Below are positions 19,917 through 32,183 of a stretch of 64,000 nucleotides of DNA, piece after piece. The stretch comes from Sporopachydermia quercuum (lineage: Eukaryota; Ascomycota; Sporopachydermiomycetes; Sporopachydermiales; Sporopachydermiaceae): assembly GCA_001599295.1 (NCBI GenBank), contig BCGN01000008.1, forward strand, positions 992,001 through 1,056,000. The letters run 5' to 3'. The notes beneath the pieces are model-generated. The model had not been told where the DNA came from. It ran no database searches and worked only from the letters and a program-made list of their open reading frames with translations. Made by a program: the position numbers and the translations under genes. Position 1 is the stretch's first letter. Every line of letters starts with the position of its first letter.

Positions 19917-21622
19917 GATAATGCTTAGGGGTTTCATAAGAATGATAGATTCATTGATGAAACGGCTTTAGATGTAGTGATATAGATAGACTTTTTTATG
20001 GCATGTCTTTATACTGTTTTAAAAGTTAGTTATTGTGGTGGTAGAGGTATGACATTGGATATGTATAGAGAATGAATGATAAAGTATAACTCCTAGCACT
20101 GAAAGCAGCATAGAGAAGTTGATAATGTGGTAAGTGATTGGGAGATTGTAAAAGCTATTGGAGATTTAAGTTGCCATGCTAAAGCCTAGGAAATGAAAAC
20201 ACATAAAGGAGATCATCAAGAAGGAACTTCATATGTTCACTTTTTCAATCAAAATTGTTTCTTGTTCAGCTAATACTCCTATTCATTTCACCAGTTGCAA
20301 ACCTCTGAAAGAAGATATAACCCAGCTTTCTATGTTCTCTGTTGGATTATTGCTTTTATAAGAAACAACTGATGTTTCACCAGTGCTTTCAATTCTCCAT
20401 ATAAGGCACTATCGTCACGTGTGTCCGGGAAGACTGTTAGACAATTAAAGTTTTGTAGCTTGCATGCATTATTCATGCTGGAATGAAGCTTGTTTCAGAA
20501 CTGTATAATCGATCGAAACACAGTTGTCAGAGACAATATTACTGAAAATACACGAAGCAGAAAACATCATTTCACTTATCTATCGAACAATCATGATAAT
20601 CAACAAGTTTAAATTATCTTTTTCAGTAAGCTATGTCATCAATCAGCTCGTATATTCTTTCTTCTTACCATTATCCATAAGTCTGTCGAATCGCCCCCAT
20701 TATACCCCGCCTTCAATTTCATACTTCTAAGCTGGAAATCCTCAGCTTGACGCAGTAATTATGCATTATTTATGCAAAATTTCACTCCTTACTAACTATT
20801 AGTACATTTCCCTCATTCTTTCAACTAATCAGCAACCTACAAANATTTTACGCTCTGCGACAACTCAACAATATCCCACTTAAACCTGCGACAAATAACG
20901 CCAGCTTTGCTCCTTGAATACGTTACAGCTATTGCCTTTAGTTCCCATTAGTACTNATATCCTGGAAACAAACTCCGAACTACTTCCCCTGTCTGAAATC
21001 TTTCTTCGAACTTAATCCCTTTTNGTCTAAGACAATAAACTTTTTTCAAACCCTATTTTATCACTCACCGGATCATCTCAGAAAATTTATTTGAGAATAT
21101 CAGATAGGATGAATCATTTTTTCATTTTGGTACTATTTCTTTTTCTGTTCTGACGAAGGTATTATATCTAGTGATCTGTCTGATTGATGCTTGAACACTA
21201 AAGTACAATATTACAATATTCTGTCAGTCTTAACTCATTGTTTGTTCTCTATTAGATTGCAATAAACAGAAACAGTAGTAGAAAGTGGCAAGTTGATAGC
21301 AGCTGTGAAATTGGATGGAGTTAGGATAACGACATAATAGTTGGCTTGTCAAGCAAACTCCACATTATTTTTGCTAATAGGTTGTAAAATTGAAAGCTCT
21401 TACATACATCTTAGACGATCACACCTCAAGCTTTACCCTTAGATGCAAAGGTCTGGTGATAAATGCAAACCTATAGGATTTGTTCTTTCTGTGATGCCTC
21501 ATCCATCACTCAATTGAATTCGATAAAGAAAACACCCAAACTGTTCGATTAAGTACTATTATTGTTATTATTATTGTTGTTGTTATTATCGTTATAATTG
21601 TAATTATATCAGAACATTAACA
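19917..21622. other. Intergenic FUN30 to DMT transporter
   Basis: 1.7 kb. It contains a TCACGTG site (20415-20421) directly followed by the 13-mer TGTCCGGGAAGAC (20422-20434) seen also upstream of FUN30, and a TTATTG-rich microsatellite (about 21556-21610) just before the next ATG. No open frame with recognisable content. Confidence 0.55.
20415..20434 (+). promoter_or_regulatory. CACGTG box abutting the shared 13-mer
   Basis: TCACGTG at 20415-20421 is immediately followed by TGTCCGGGAAGAC. The second half is an exact direct repeat of 16651-16663. Function inferred from recurrence only. Confidence 0.35.
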
Positions 21623-23080
21623 ATGAGTCATATAAACAACTCAGATCCTCATATTCATGATCCGGATCCGTTAGATGATCCTACAGAGGTACCTCTTGAA
21701 AGCCTAACACATTCAGGTAGTGAATACACTGAAACCAACGACACCGTACCTGAGAGCACATCGCAAGATGCTGTCAGTGATGCAAGTGACAGCGATGATG
21801 ATTCAGACTTGATAATACATTCAGATCCTGAAACTGAACACTTTTTACCGCATGGCGTTAATGGTAGCTCTGATTCATTATCTAGCCTTATCAACAATAC
21901 TATCCCTATTAGGAATACTACTAGTTCTTCATTCATNACAAGATGGAAAGAGAAGTTTTTTGCATCGAAAGCCCAATTCTATGATCCAAATGTTGGTGTA
22001 TTATTGATGTTATTATCACAGTTTTTCAACTCGATTATGATTGTCACTTGCAAGTTGCTGGAAGATGACCCTTCCTCAACAGAGTCAATTCACCCTCTAC
22101 AAATCCTATTTGTTAGAATGATCATCACATATACTTTTTGCTTCTTATACATGAAAGCTACAAAAGTTCCTGATTGCGTTTTGGGTCCTAAAGGTATTCG
22201 TTGGTTACTAATGATAAGAGGCACTACTGGATTCTTTGGAGTCTTTGGTTTATATTATTCTCTACAATATTTGTCTGTTCCCGATGCAACAGTAATTACA
22301 TTCTTAGTACCTACGATGGCAGCCTTATTAGCATGGATTGTACTCAGAGAACGGTTCACATTGNTTGAGGCAGCTGGAGGATTGGTATCTTTACTGGGAG
22401 TTGTTATTATTGCTCGTCCTACTTTTATTTTCCATAACCGTTCTAATGAAGCAGAAGAAAGTGGGACCATTGATGATAGAGAAAAAGCAACAGCAGTAGC
22501 ATTGTTAGGAGTTCTTGGTGCATCGTCTGCTATGGTTTCTATTAGAAGCATAGGTAAAAGGGCTCATCCGTTGATCTCTGTGTCGTACTTTTCTGCTTGG
22601 TGCTGCCTAGTTTCTTTCTTCTCCTTGCTTTTCATTCCAGGGCTCAGTTTCAAGCTTCCCACCTCAATGAATCAATGGCTGTTGTTTGGATTACTTGGTT
22701 TTGCTGGGTTTTTCATGCAGTTTTGCTTAACTGCTGGTCTGCAAAGAGAGCGTGCAGGAAGAGCTGCTGCTGTTCTATACTGCCAGATGATATTTGCTTT
22801 GTTCTGGGAAGGCCTCATCTGGAACAAGTTCCCAGGGTTCTGGTCATGTGTTGGAGCTTTCATTATCATTGGCTCAGCTCTGACAGTCACATACTTCAAG
22901 CCAGTTATAGATCAGACAGGTAGACCTGTTCCTAACAGGAACAACCAAGCCGGTATTTTAGCGGTTGACGATGATGATAGAAATAGAAGTAATTCACTGA
23001 TTATCGAATTGGGATTACCGGTGAGTGTTGAAATGGAGACAATTGAAGAGAATGACAGGAAAGGGAAAGAAATTGTTTGA
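21623..23080 (+). CDS. EamA/DMT-superfamily membrane transporter (YMR253C/YPL264C-like)
   Basis: 485 residues. An acidic, Ser-rich cytosolic N-terminus of about 105 residues is followed by two EamA-type repeats of about five membrane helices each (roughly 118-265 and 290-440). GTTGFFGVFGLYYSLQYL and the PDATVITFLVPTMAALLAW block in the first repeat are typical of the SLC35G-like branch, as is VLYCQMIFALFWEG in the second. The tail is hydrophilic and charged. The nearest S. cerevisiae relatives by pattern are YMR253C and YPL264C, whose substrates are unknown to me. Two Ns fall in the coding sequence. The acidic N-terminal extension makes it longer than the usual 300-420 residues. It converges on the CFEM gene downstream. 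Confidence 0.8.
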   Translation: MSHINNSDPHIHDPDPLDDPTEVPLESLTHSGSEYTETNDTVPESTSQDAVSDASDSDDDSDLIIHSDPETEHFLPHGVNGSSDSLSSLINNTIPIRNTTSSSFXTRWKEKFFASKAQFYDPNVGVLLMLLSQFFNSIMIVTCKLLEDDPSSTESIHPLQILFVRMIITYTFCFLYMKATKVPDCVLGPKGIRWLLMIRGTTGFFGVFGLYYSLQYLSVPDATVITFLVPTMAALLAWIVLRERFTLXEAAGGLVSLLGVVIIARPTFIFHNRSNEAEESGTIDDREKATAVALLGVLGASSAMVSIRSIGKRAHPLISVSYFSAWCCLVSFFSLLFIPGLSFKLPTSMNQWLLFGLLGFAGFFMQFCLTAGLQRERAGRAAAVLYCQMIFALFWEGLIWNKFPGFWSCVGAFIIIGSALTVTYFKPVIDQTGRPVPNRNNQAGILAVDDDDRNRSNSLIIELGLPVSVEMETIEENDRKGKEIV

Positions 23081-23447
23081 AAGGTAGTTAGTAATGGCCC
23101 TTTTGTTAGTTAGAAGTTGATATGATAACTTTTTTTTATTGGTTCTTGGTAGACTCTGGTTTATAGGTGTTTAAGGTATTTTCAATAAATTGTAGCATTA
23201 TATGAATGAGTAGGAATATAATAGTAGTTGATTCAAATAACTAGCAACATACAACTGAAATAACATGTTTCTGTTTGAATGTAATTGGTGAATGGGTATC
23301 GATGTGAATACAGGTCTGACAATTATATTGTTTATATGTATATATTATAGAACAATCAAACATCTATAAACGCAATTGGATATCACATTTAACTTCAGCT
23401 TCTAATTAAATTAATTATTAAGGCGTAATCTAACTCTACGCTCCAGT
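23081..23447. other. Convergent intergenic DMT gene / CFEM gene
   Basis: 367 bases of AT-rich 3' flanking sequence. Nothing else seen. Confidence 0.6.
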
Positions 23448-24413
23448 CTAAATCAAAAGACCAATAGCCAAAGCAACAATACCGGACATCAAACCGGTAG
23501 ATATGCTGTTTTGTTGGCCAGCACCCGTCGATTCGGTTTCCTCCGATTCAGATGATGCAGATGCCGAGGAAGATGAGGATGAAGATAAAGCTACAGTTGA
23601 GCTCCATGAGGAAGATGACGATGTAGTTGACCTTGAACTAGTAGAACTGGAGGTGGTGACTAATGATGTTGTGTTGCTGGATGTACTGCTGGAGACAATA
23701 GATGTACTAGANCTACTGATAGAAGTTACTGTGGGAACGGTTGAATTAGTTGTAGGAATCACAATTGAGCTTGACTCTTCCGTAGTCGTTGATTCAGATT
23801 CAGTGGAAGTTGTATCTTCTTCTGAGGTAGTGGAAGTGCTAGATTCCTGAAAAGTAGTGATAGTACTTGATTCTTCAGAGGTAGCTTCTTCACTGGTAGT
23901 CTCTTCACTGGTGGTGGCTTCAGTGGTGGTTTCTTCTTCAGAAGTAGTTTCTTCACTGGTAGTCTCTTCACTGGTGGTTTCTTCTTCAGAGCTTGTAGAT
24001 TCAGTAGAAGACGTGCTGCTGGTACTGCTGGTACTGCTGGTACTGCTGGTACTGCTGATACTGCTGGTACTGCTGATACTGCTGGTACTGCTGATACTGC
24101 TACTGCTACTACTACTGCTACTACTACTACCACCAGCAACAGAGAAACCTGCATTAGAACAAGATGATTCAAAATTGTCTTTAGCTTCATCCGCATTGCC
24201 ATTTGGACATCTAGCGTCAAGACATTTTTCAATATCACCGCCATAAGATTCGCATAAACAGCTGAAATCGTTCAAGCCAGAACAATCACTTCCTTTACTT
24301 ACTTCTGCTACACATGCTAATACACATGCTGGTGGTGTAGCGGTAACTAATGATGCAAAATGTAATAAACCAATTGCTGTTGCAGCAATAGTTAATCTAG
24401 TTCCACAGCGCAT
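23448..24413 (-). CDS. CFEM-domain GPI-anchored cell-wall protein (SSR1/CCW14 family)
   Basis: 321 residues. A signal peptide (about 1-25, ending SLVTA) leads into an eight-cysteine CFEM domain (about 26-92, starting TPPACVLACVAEV). The middle is a long Ser/Thr/Glu-rich stalk with STS and EETTSE repeats. The protein ends in a hydrophobic GPI-attachment tail (GLMSGIVALAIGLLI). TPPACxLACV is the hallmark start of S. cerevisiae Ccw14 and its Candida relative Ssr1, covalently bound glycoproteins of the inner wall. A second family member lies at 52660-53397; that one has the conserved CCW14 position, so this is a paralogue. Gaps of more than 600 bases on its 5' side leave room for a complex promoter. 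Confidence 0.88.
   Translation of the reverse strand: MRCGTRLTIAATAIGLLHFASLVTATPPACVLACVAEVSKGSDCSGLNDFSCLCESYGGDIEKCLDARCPNGNADEAKDNFESSCSNAGFSVAGGSSSSSSSSSSSISSTSSISSTSSISSTSSTSSTSSTSSTSSTESTSSEEETTSEETTSEETTSEEETTTEATTSEETTSEEATSEESSTITTFQESSTSTTSEEDTTSTESESTTTEESSSIVIPTTNSTVPTVTSISXSSTSIVSSSTSSNTTSLVTTSSSTSSRSTTSSSSSWSSTVALSSSSSSSASASSESEETESTGAGQQNSISTGLMSGIVALAIGLLI
24014..24125 (-). repeat. 9-bp tandem repeats in the Ser/Thr stalk
   Basis: A run of GCTGGTACT units, some GCTGATACT, followed by Ser-triplet repeats. It encodes alternating Ser and Thr residues in the CFEM protein. Such in-frame coding repeats in wall proteins commonly vary in number between strains. Confidence 0.8.
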
Positions 24414-25401
24414 TTTTCAGTGATGATAAATAAAACTAAGCGAATGAAAGCAAGAAACCGCCGTTTTCGTACCTAACAGAGAATTACTACGCTTCTATGT
24501 TATGATACAATGTTTAGATATAGTACAGTAGCCAAAGAGTGTAGATCAGAACAGACAACAGTTGCTGATATATTAGGCTGATTCTCGAAAAAAGATAGCT
24601 CGNTTTTAGGGCGTATTTTTACTGAGATTTAACTGTGACAAACGAGAGTAAATGAGCTGGATTTATTATTGTTTTTTTGTATTCAAGAAAAAATCAAAAC
24701 AATCCTGTTTCAGGGAACTAGACACAACTTTTATGGAAGAAGCAATGGATTCCTTGAGACGCAAACAGACACAACAAAAACAAACAAACGTCGAATAAAT
24801 TTTCGTGAAAATAAAGTTTGAGTTCGGGCTAAATGATTAGCGTTTCGTGCTAGTTAAATGAGAGAACAGTTTGTTGTTTTTGAGCTTAATTGGAGTTGAC
24901 TACTTTGAGATACCGGAAAAGATAGTGAGTACATAAGATATTCAGAGTAAAAGAGAACTGTAGGTCGAGGAAAGAAAGTAAATCCGGAGGAAAATAGAGA
25001 AAGTGAAGTATATTGTAGATGCTTCAGTATTTAAGTGGAAGTATTTAAGTGAAAGTTTTTTGGGGTGGTTTGATCGACAAGGTGAAAGCATAGTGTTCTC
25101 ACATTCTTTTGGAATTCTTCGAACCAAACTTTGGAGTAATAAACGTTTTATATAATCACGTGACTTGGTAAAAGATGTTTCATCTTTGGATCATGTGATC
25201 TGGAACAGAGCTTGAATCAAACCCCCAACCAGTATTTCCCAGGCAAATATTATATCCATACTATTTCCAACACTTAACACTCCAAATCAATGCTCATCAT
25301 GTCTACTTTAGCTATCTTCTACAACTTTTCAAATATCAATCTAAGTATTTACACTTCTATCTGCGGTGCACTTCCTATTTTCCTCAAACATCTCTTTTGA
25401 T
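24414..25401. other. Intergenic: promoter of CFEM gene and 3' flank of DPH5
   Basis: Nearly 1 kb between two minus-strand genes. A TCACGTGA site lies near 25156 and a related TCATGTGA near 25193. No gene recognised; the 61-codon frame at 24942-25127 has no domain. Confidence 0.55.
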
Positions 25402-26547
25402 TCAATCTTCATCTTCATCCTTTTGCTGTTGGGCTAAGTAGGCAGCGAATTTACCTGCCTTTATCTTCTGGAAAGCTTTCTGTTCTTTCTCAACAACATT
25501 TACAAACTTCTCCTTGTCACCAGCAAAACTTTTAACATAATCTACTTCAAGTTCATGCACATCACTACCAATAATGATTAAAGAATGTAAAGGTTCTCCT
25601 GACTCATAGTTTGTCATATCCTCTAAGGTGCCAGCGAAAAATTTTTGCTTCGGTGATCCCAATCTTGAAACTGCAATACATGGTGTATCCTTAGTATAGG
25701 CTATAAGCAAATGTTAATAAATTATCCAATTAAATATCAGTGTTTTCTATAATCACTACTTCAAAACACTGTTTTCCAACAATCTTCTTTACATACCTTC
25801 ACCTTGTCTTATATCTTCAATTTCTAACATTTGAGAGGCAGCCGTTTCAATATTCATATATCTTGGTGGTTCGTAGATCAATCTTCCTCTTGCCATATTT
25901 TCAAAGCTTTGCTCTTTAACCTTAATATCCAGCAAAACCAATGTGTGTAATCCAAGCTTCCTGTTTTCTGCTACTTTATCATAGAAACTATCAGGTTTCC
26001 AATTATCAGTGAAAAATACCAATGAAACAGTTTGGCCGAAGTTATACAACTGGAGACCACAAGCTCCAACTGCATTCATCACTGATGCATTATGAACTGC
26101 TTCCACTCTAATATTGAGCTCTCGAGCTCTGAGGATAAGATCTGTATGAGTTGTAGCTCTGTAAAGAAGGTTGTTAGTAACAACTCAATTATAATGTAAA
26201 AATGACACTACCACTGGGAGATGAATATATCCAGAAAAAAATCCCATCTTGACATAGAATCACAATAATAATAAAATAGCTTACCCAAATGGATCACCGA
26301 CAACTAGGAAAGCAATATCGTCTTCCTGAGCACCCGCTAATATCTCGTCACTGCCGGTTTCTACAAGTTCTCTATCAGCCAAGACCACTTCTCTGCCATA
26401 GAACTTCTCAAGTGATCCTTTGTCAGCTGCCATCAATATACTTGTGTAAGCTTCAAGATAAACCCTTTTACACCTTTTGACAATTTCAAGTCCTCGCACT
26501 GTAATATCTGACTCATAGGACAGCCCTAATCCTATTAGATAAAGCAT
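25402..26547 (-). CDS. DPH5: DPH5, diphthine methyl ester synthase, three exons
   Basis: Exons 26547-26285, 26158-25797 and 25700-25402 (complement) give 307 residues, matching S. cerevisiae Dph5 (300) throughout: [71 protein letters not shown]. Intron 1 (26159-26284) has GTAAGC and a perfect TACTAAC; intron 2 (25701-25796) has GTATGT and TATTAAC. Both junctions restore phase, and intron 1 splits the GDPFG-ATTHTD core. Dph5 is an AdoMet-dependent methyltransferase of the TIM-barrel-free tetrapyrrole-methylase fold. It builds diphthamide on translation elongation factor 2, in the cytosol. The open frame continues 40 codons upstream of the ATG chosen here, but homology fixes the start at 26547. 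The acidic C-terminus QKDEDED is family-like. Confidence 0.95.
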
Positions 26548-27907
26548 CGTAGATGGGTAGCATACAGTTATAGTAGTAAAATTGAGCCGCAGTAGGAGAA
26601 CAAGACTACGTAACGCTGTTGATTGAAACTTGGGTAGGACAATCCTTGATGACGTATTCAATATCAAATAATGGATGTTGTATATAATTGAAGAGTAATC
26701 TGCTCAATGATTGCTCATTTCTTGTTGCTGTTTAAACAATTAGGCAGGTGTATCAACTGTTCATTATGTGAAATTTACTCATTAAAAGAAATTTTGCTGT
26801 GAAGCGAAAATTTAATTTTTGTTAGAGTTTAAGAAGATTTAGAGTTTTGCATTGATGCGGAGGTATGCAGTATCTATTGTAAATATTTAGAGTTTCTCGT
26901 ATATGGAATTCTTGCAGAAAATAATGTATTCCCATGCAGAGAAATGAAATGTTTTGATGGAAGTAAATTTCGATTCAGGGGGTTTCTAAACATATATTTC
27001 TAGCTTAACTTTCTTTTCATTATTCTCTGAGTCATAATATTTTTCTTTAATTCCTTTCTTTCAGTACTTCTAAATATTGAATTTTTAATAGAGGTTAAGT
27101 GTGATTGTCACAATTCCTGAATAATTCAAAATTCCACCTGGAGAAGAATATGGGGATATTCTCGTGTTCAATTAGAGTTCAAAAAGCAACTCTATAATGC
27201 CTTAAATGGAACCTTAATTTGTTTTAGTTTCTCGATAAACTTTCATGGAAGCTATTGTGAAGGTATGAAAGAAAAAAAATATATTATTATTTATAGATAA
27301 TAAACAAGCAGAATTTATATAATTCTAAATATTTGCTTAATTAAGTCCTCCAGTATTGAATTGTTCGAGTGTATTATAATACAATATAAGGTATTCAGAT
27401 TAAATGTACCTGCATCACTCGTGAAAAGTCAACATTCTAAGTTCCAACCTTATTGATAGAGTCAAGTATTCTCTATAATTCTTTGTCTTGATTGACATTC
27501 TCCCTGTATTTTTGGTAAATTATGGATATCTTATTATTGGCTTTAAGAAATTTTGTAGCACTTTCATATCATACAGTTTTCTAATTTTTTTTTTGAATTC
27601 CTTTTTTTATTGTTTCCTACCTATCCACAGAAAACAATAATTAAAAATACGTTCCCATTATATAATTAAAGTTCAAACGTAATAATCATATTCAGTCAAA
27701 ATCTAACCTTATTCTTTTATGACCCATAATTTCCGCTTCTGAGATTCTCTCTTGTTCATAATTTCCGCTTTTTTATCCTCTTCTTGCTTTGTTTATCAGC
27801 ACTTCGGCTTCATGATAAAATAATAATGTTCTCCATCAGGTTCAGTCTATAGTTCATACCATTATCATCATAAACAACCTAAATCTTTGTAATCCCCAGT
27901 CTTAACG
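26548..27907. other. Divergent intergenic DPH5 / SMC6
   Basis: 1.36 kb, strongly AT-rich, no open frame of interest. It serves as upstream region of both genes. No MCB (ACGCGT) is present, unlike upstream of FUN30. Confidence 0.55.
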
Positions 27908-30900
27908 ATGTCTTCCTCTTCAACCCTAAAAAGAAGATTATCCTCCACAGATTTCAACCATGTAAGTGCCTATTGATTTGTTCCTTAATCAGGAAAACAT
28001 TCCTCGCGTCTCAAACACGTTTTCTTTCATTCCTATTTCGCTAACATATCTTGTTCCCAAACTATTCAGAGTACTTTTTACCAGCAAGATTTTTGGAGCC
28101 AAAGCTTTGAAAACTCACAATTAGCTAACGGTAACGGAAACGGAAACGGAAACGGAAACGGCGTTGTAAATGGTCATCGAAATAGATCACCACCCGTCCC
28201 TGTGACGCACAGCACATCTATCACTTCTTCAGCTTCTGCTTCATCAAACGAACTTGTAAGAACAGAGATGACAGCAGGATCTATTGAGAAAGTGCAGTTA
28301 ATCAATTTTATGTGTCATGAAAACTTCAGTCTGAATTTCAAACCAAGAATCAATTTTGTTATAGGTAGAAATGGTTCCGGTAAGTCAGCTATTCTAACAG
28401 CAATAACCATCTGTTTGGGTCAAAAGGCCTCGGAAACAAATAGAGGTTCTTCCTTGAAAGCCTTAATTCGTGAAGGATCAANCCAAGCAAAAATCACCTT
28501 AACTCTTGCAAATGGCCCTGGTGGCTATATGAGAAATGTTTATGGTGATAAGATCGTCATTGAAAGAGTGATTAGAAGAGATGCTCCAAGCAGTTATGCT
28601 CTAAAGAAAGCTAACGGTGAGAACGTTTCAACTAAACGCGAAGAGTTGTATAACCTACTAGAATATTTTGCTGTTAAAATTGATAATCCTTTAGCATTTT
28701 TAACTCAGGACACCGCTAGATCTTTCCTCAATTCTTCTTCTGATAAAGATAAATATGAGCATTTCATGAATGGTATTCATCTGACAGAAATGATGAATAA
28801 CTTACAAACCACTGATATGAGCTTAGTCAATATCCGTCAACTGAATAAAGCAAATGAACGAAAAGTTGAAATATTACGTCAAGATATGCAGGAAAAGAAA
28901 GAATTCGTGGAAAGAAGTAGAAGAGGTGCTACTATTAGAGAGAAACTATTGAATACTATCAAGAAGCAATATTGGTGTCAAGTACGTGATTTGGAACTCA
29001 ATATTGCCAAGATCGATGCTTCTATTTCAACTCTGAACAACTCCATTATCAAACTGCAAACTGCAAATAGAGAAAATGAACAGCATGTGATTGGTCTGAA
29101 GGAAGAAATTGATCTGAAACAGTCAGAATTAGTCGAATTGACTCAAGAAGTGGAGAAATTTAGATTGAATAATTTGGTTTCTGCTTCTGAACAGTTGAAA
29201 AATAAAATCAATCAACGGGAAGAATTACGGCAAGAGATCTCTTTACTNATGAAGGAAATAAGCAAAGAGCAAAAGATCGTTAAGCAAAGAGCGAGTGAAC
29301 TAAGTGCCCTTGAAAAGAAAAGAGATGCTATCAACGGTGGTTCTTTAGTGGAATTAGAAAATCGTTTGAATGAATTAAGGATCGAATTATCAGAATATGA
29401 AAAAGAAGCTGAAATTAAAGAAAAGGTATATCAAGATCAATACATTGAGGCTGGAACAAGTGATGATCCTTTAATTATCAAATCGGATAAGATCCGATCC
29501 TCTTGCAATGCAATTGAAAGGGAAATAAATCATCTTCGAGACGAAATCAATAAAGTGAATGAAAGTTCAACCAACTTTGCTAAAATATTCGCTCGCAATA
29601 TGCCTGCTTTACTTTCGGCTATTGACCAGCATAAAGGATTTCACTCTAAACCAATTGGACCTATTGGTTTAAATGTTACACTGAAAACTGAATTTAAACA
29701 ATGGAGCCACATTTTTGATACTCTCTATGGTAAAATTCTCAGCAGCTTTGTTGTTGTTGATTCTCATGATAGAAACGTGTTACATCAATTGCTCCAGAAG
29801 TATAAGATTTATCCTAGAAATATCATAATCCATAGTTGCCAGATTTTTAATTATCAATTGGGTTTACCTGATAAATCTTTCACAACAGTTTTGGATGCTT
29901 TGACCTTTGATTCGGAAGTAATCAAATGTATTTTAATCGATGTCAGTGGCATCGAATCGACATTGTTGGAAGAGAATAGAAGCAAAGCTGATACGATAAT
30001 GTACAACCAGCCAAGAAATGCAAAGATCTGTTTATCTATTGATTCTAAAAACAACCAAAATGGTTTCTCTATTGGTGGTAAAACTTCAGGCTCCTCAAGT
30101 ACTACTCCAATTTATGGTACTGCGGGGGTACCCAAACTGAAAACTGAATCTTTGAACAATGATGAATTAATAGATAAACTACAAGAGAACATTAAAATAG
30201 AAGTCCAGAATCTAAAAGCATCTCAGGAAGATTTGTATCATATCAAAGAGAAAATAAACCAAAAAATTGAGAAGAAAAGGAAACTCCAAACAGAAGTAAC
30301 GAAACTGAAAGTAAAGATTCAAAAGACGCGGAAGGAGATTAATAAACTGAATGATCAACTGTCAATGCAAATCGATGACGGTGAGATTCTCTCAGCTTCT
30401 GATGCTTTAAGAGAGTCCAAAGAAAACCTGCANTCTTATTTGAATCAGAAGAAAGAAGTAGAAGAGAAAATCTTACAAGCAGAAGAGAAAGTTAAAGAAG
30501 TTGAAGCAAATAAACGGCAAATTCTTCAGGAGCTGAATAAATATGAAGAGAAGAAATCAAAGAAATCAGATGAATTAGTCAACTTGGAAATGGAAAGACA
30601 GCAAAAGGAAGACGCCATTATCAAATACAATAATGCTATTAATCAGAGGGAGTTGAAATTAGTTGAAATTGAGAAAGAGAAATACGAAATCAACGATGAT
30701 NTATCAGCAGCTGTGGAATCTGCAAATGAAAAATGCAATAGAAGTGAGGTTCAACTAGCTGATGATGATTCATTAGAAGCACTGATAGAAGTCCGTAATG
30801 ATCTCACGAGGCAAATGCAAATATTTGAAGAGAATCTAGGGTTATCATCAGAGAGAATCAGTGAACAGTTTGAAAAAAGTACTATCAATTATGAAATTGC

Positions 30901-31429
30901 TCAGGAGAAGCTCGATGATAGTAAAAGACTTGAAAATGAATTACAACGCAGTTTGCAAGCAAGATTGGAATTCCTGTCAGAGACAAGAAATCATGCTTGT
31001 ATGAATGCTCATTTGAGGTTTTCTGAAGCCTTGAAAATTAGAGGATTTGAAGGTAAGCTGTTGTTTGACCATAAGAAGAGAGAATTGTCACTGGTTGTTA
31101 AAACCAAAAATGACAATAAGCCAAGATCAGTTAATTCATTATCAGGAGGAGAGAAAACAATTACTCAGATTTGTTTATTGTTAGCAATTTGGGGTCATAT
31201 GAAGTCAAGGATTCTTGCTTTAGACGAGTTTGACGTTTTCCTTGATGGTGTTAATAGAGAAGTTGGTATGAGACTGATAATTGATTCTTTGCTACAGCAA
31301 GTGAGGACTCAAGCTATTTTCATTACTCCACAGGATATGGCAAATGTTGGTGATTTATTAGCGTCTGGTAATGTTTATATCAATAGAATGGCCGATCCAA
31401 GACGATTGAATAACTCTTCTAATCATTAG
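27908..31429 (+). CDS. SMC6: SMC6, Smc5/6 complex ATPase, two exons
   Basis: Exon 1 is 27908-27961 (18 codons), exon 2 is 28070-31429; the protein has 1137 residues (S. cerevisiae Smc6 1114). The 108-base intron has GTAAGT, a CGCTAAC branch point and CAG. The body of the gene has no upstream in-frame ATG without this exon. Features in order: disordered N-terminus with a Gly-Asn repeat; Walker A GRNGSGKSA near residue 80; long coiled coil; hinge near residues 500-650 (GPIGLNV); second coiled coil; ABC signature SLSGGEKT and Walker B ILALDEFDVFLD near the end, followed by ITPQDM. Smc6 pairs with Smc5 in the Nse complex that resolves recombination intermediates and compacts DNA. Four Ns lie in the coding sequence. 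Confidence 0.95.
28126..28160 (+). repeat. 6-bp GGAAAC minisatellite coding (Gly-Asn)n
   Basis: About five and a half copies of GGTAAC/GGAAAC in the Smc6 N-terminal tail, in frame. Length changes would keep the frame. Confidence 0.8.
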
Positions 31430-32183
31430 GACATGAGGGAAGATAATGTGTGTACGATAATAAGTCTATGAATGGAACTTCTGCTCGGTCTGGATTGTAT
31501 GAGCTTTTCGGAAGATCCTGCTGTGTATTCTATGTTTTTCTTGATTTTTTTTTTAACAAGGATATAAGCAATGTAAATTTATTAAGAGATAGAGAATACT
31601 CGTTGTAAAGTAACGTAAACTTGAAGGAAAGATAATAGTGGTGAGAAGGCTGTGGAGTTTCATATTACAGTATCCCTACAACCAACATATGTCTATCTGT
31701 TGAAACATCCTTAAAACCGCGTAATATAATAAAGCAACTTGATATTTGTAATGACATGATTATAACATTTGTTATATTCAAAGTGATTTCTGATGTAGAA
31801 TTTGTACATTTCTACCTAAGTATTCTAAATGGTCATATGGATATCCTGTTTCATGTCAGGTAGAGTTGTTTTGCGTTATACGTCATGTGATCTCAAACAA
31901 AACTGCTTATCCTCGCACATTCGAATAGAATGAAGTCATAGGGAAATCTTGTCATTTCTTGTTATAGACCACGTGATCTGATACGGGCGTAAAAGTTGAC
32001 TCAACCACATCATAAATCTACTTCTCTTTTCTGGTAATAAATTATTACCATTAGTATGTTATTAAAGCTATTTGTAGGATACGTTACACTCCAGTACGTG
32101 AATGATAAANTCCTAATGTGTAAAATGTTTTATAGAATATTTTATATACATGTCTGGAGAAATGAAGAGTAGCAATCTCCTAT
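31430..32183. other. Convergent intergenic SMC6 / USO1
   Basis: 750 bases. CACGTGATCTGATAC-type and CATGTGATCTC boxes occur near 31971 and 31885, i.e. two GTGATCT copies. No gene seen. Confidence 0.5.

Noticed and set aside
23503-24246. Long open frames opposite the CFEM gene stalk
   Set aside because: Artefacts of Ser/Thr codon repeats read on the other strand.
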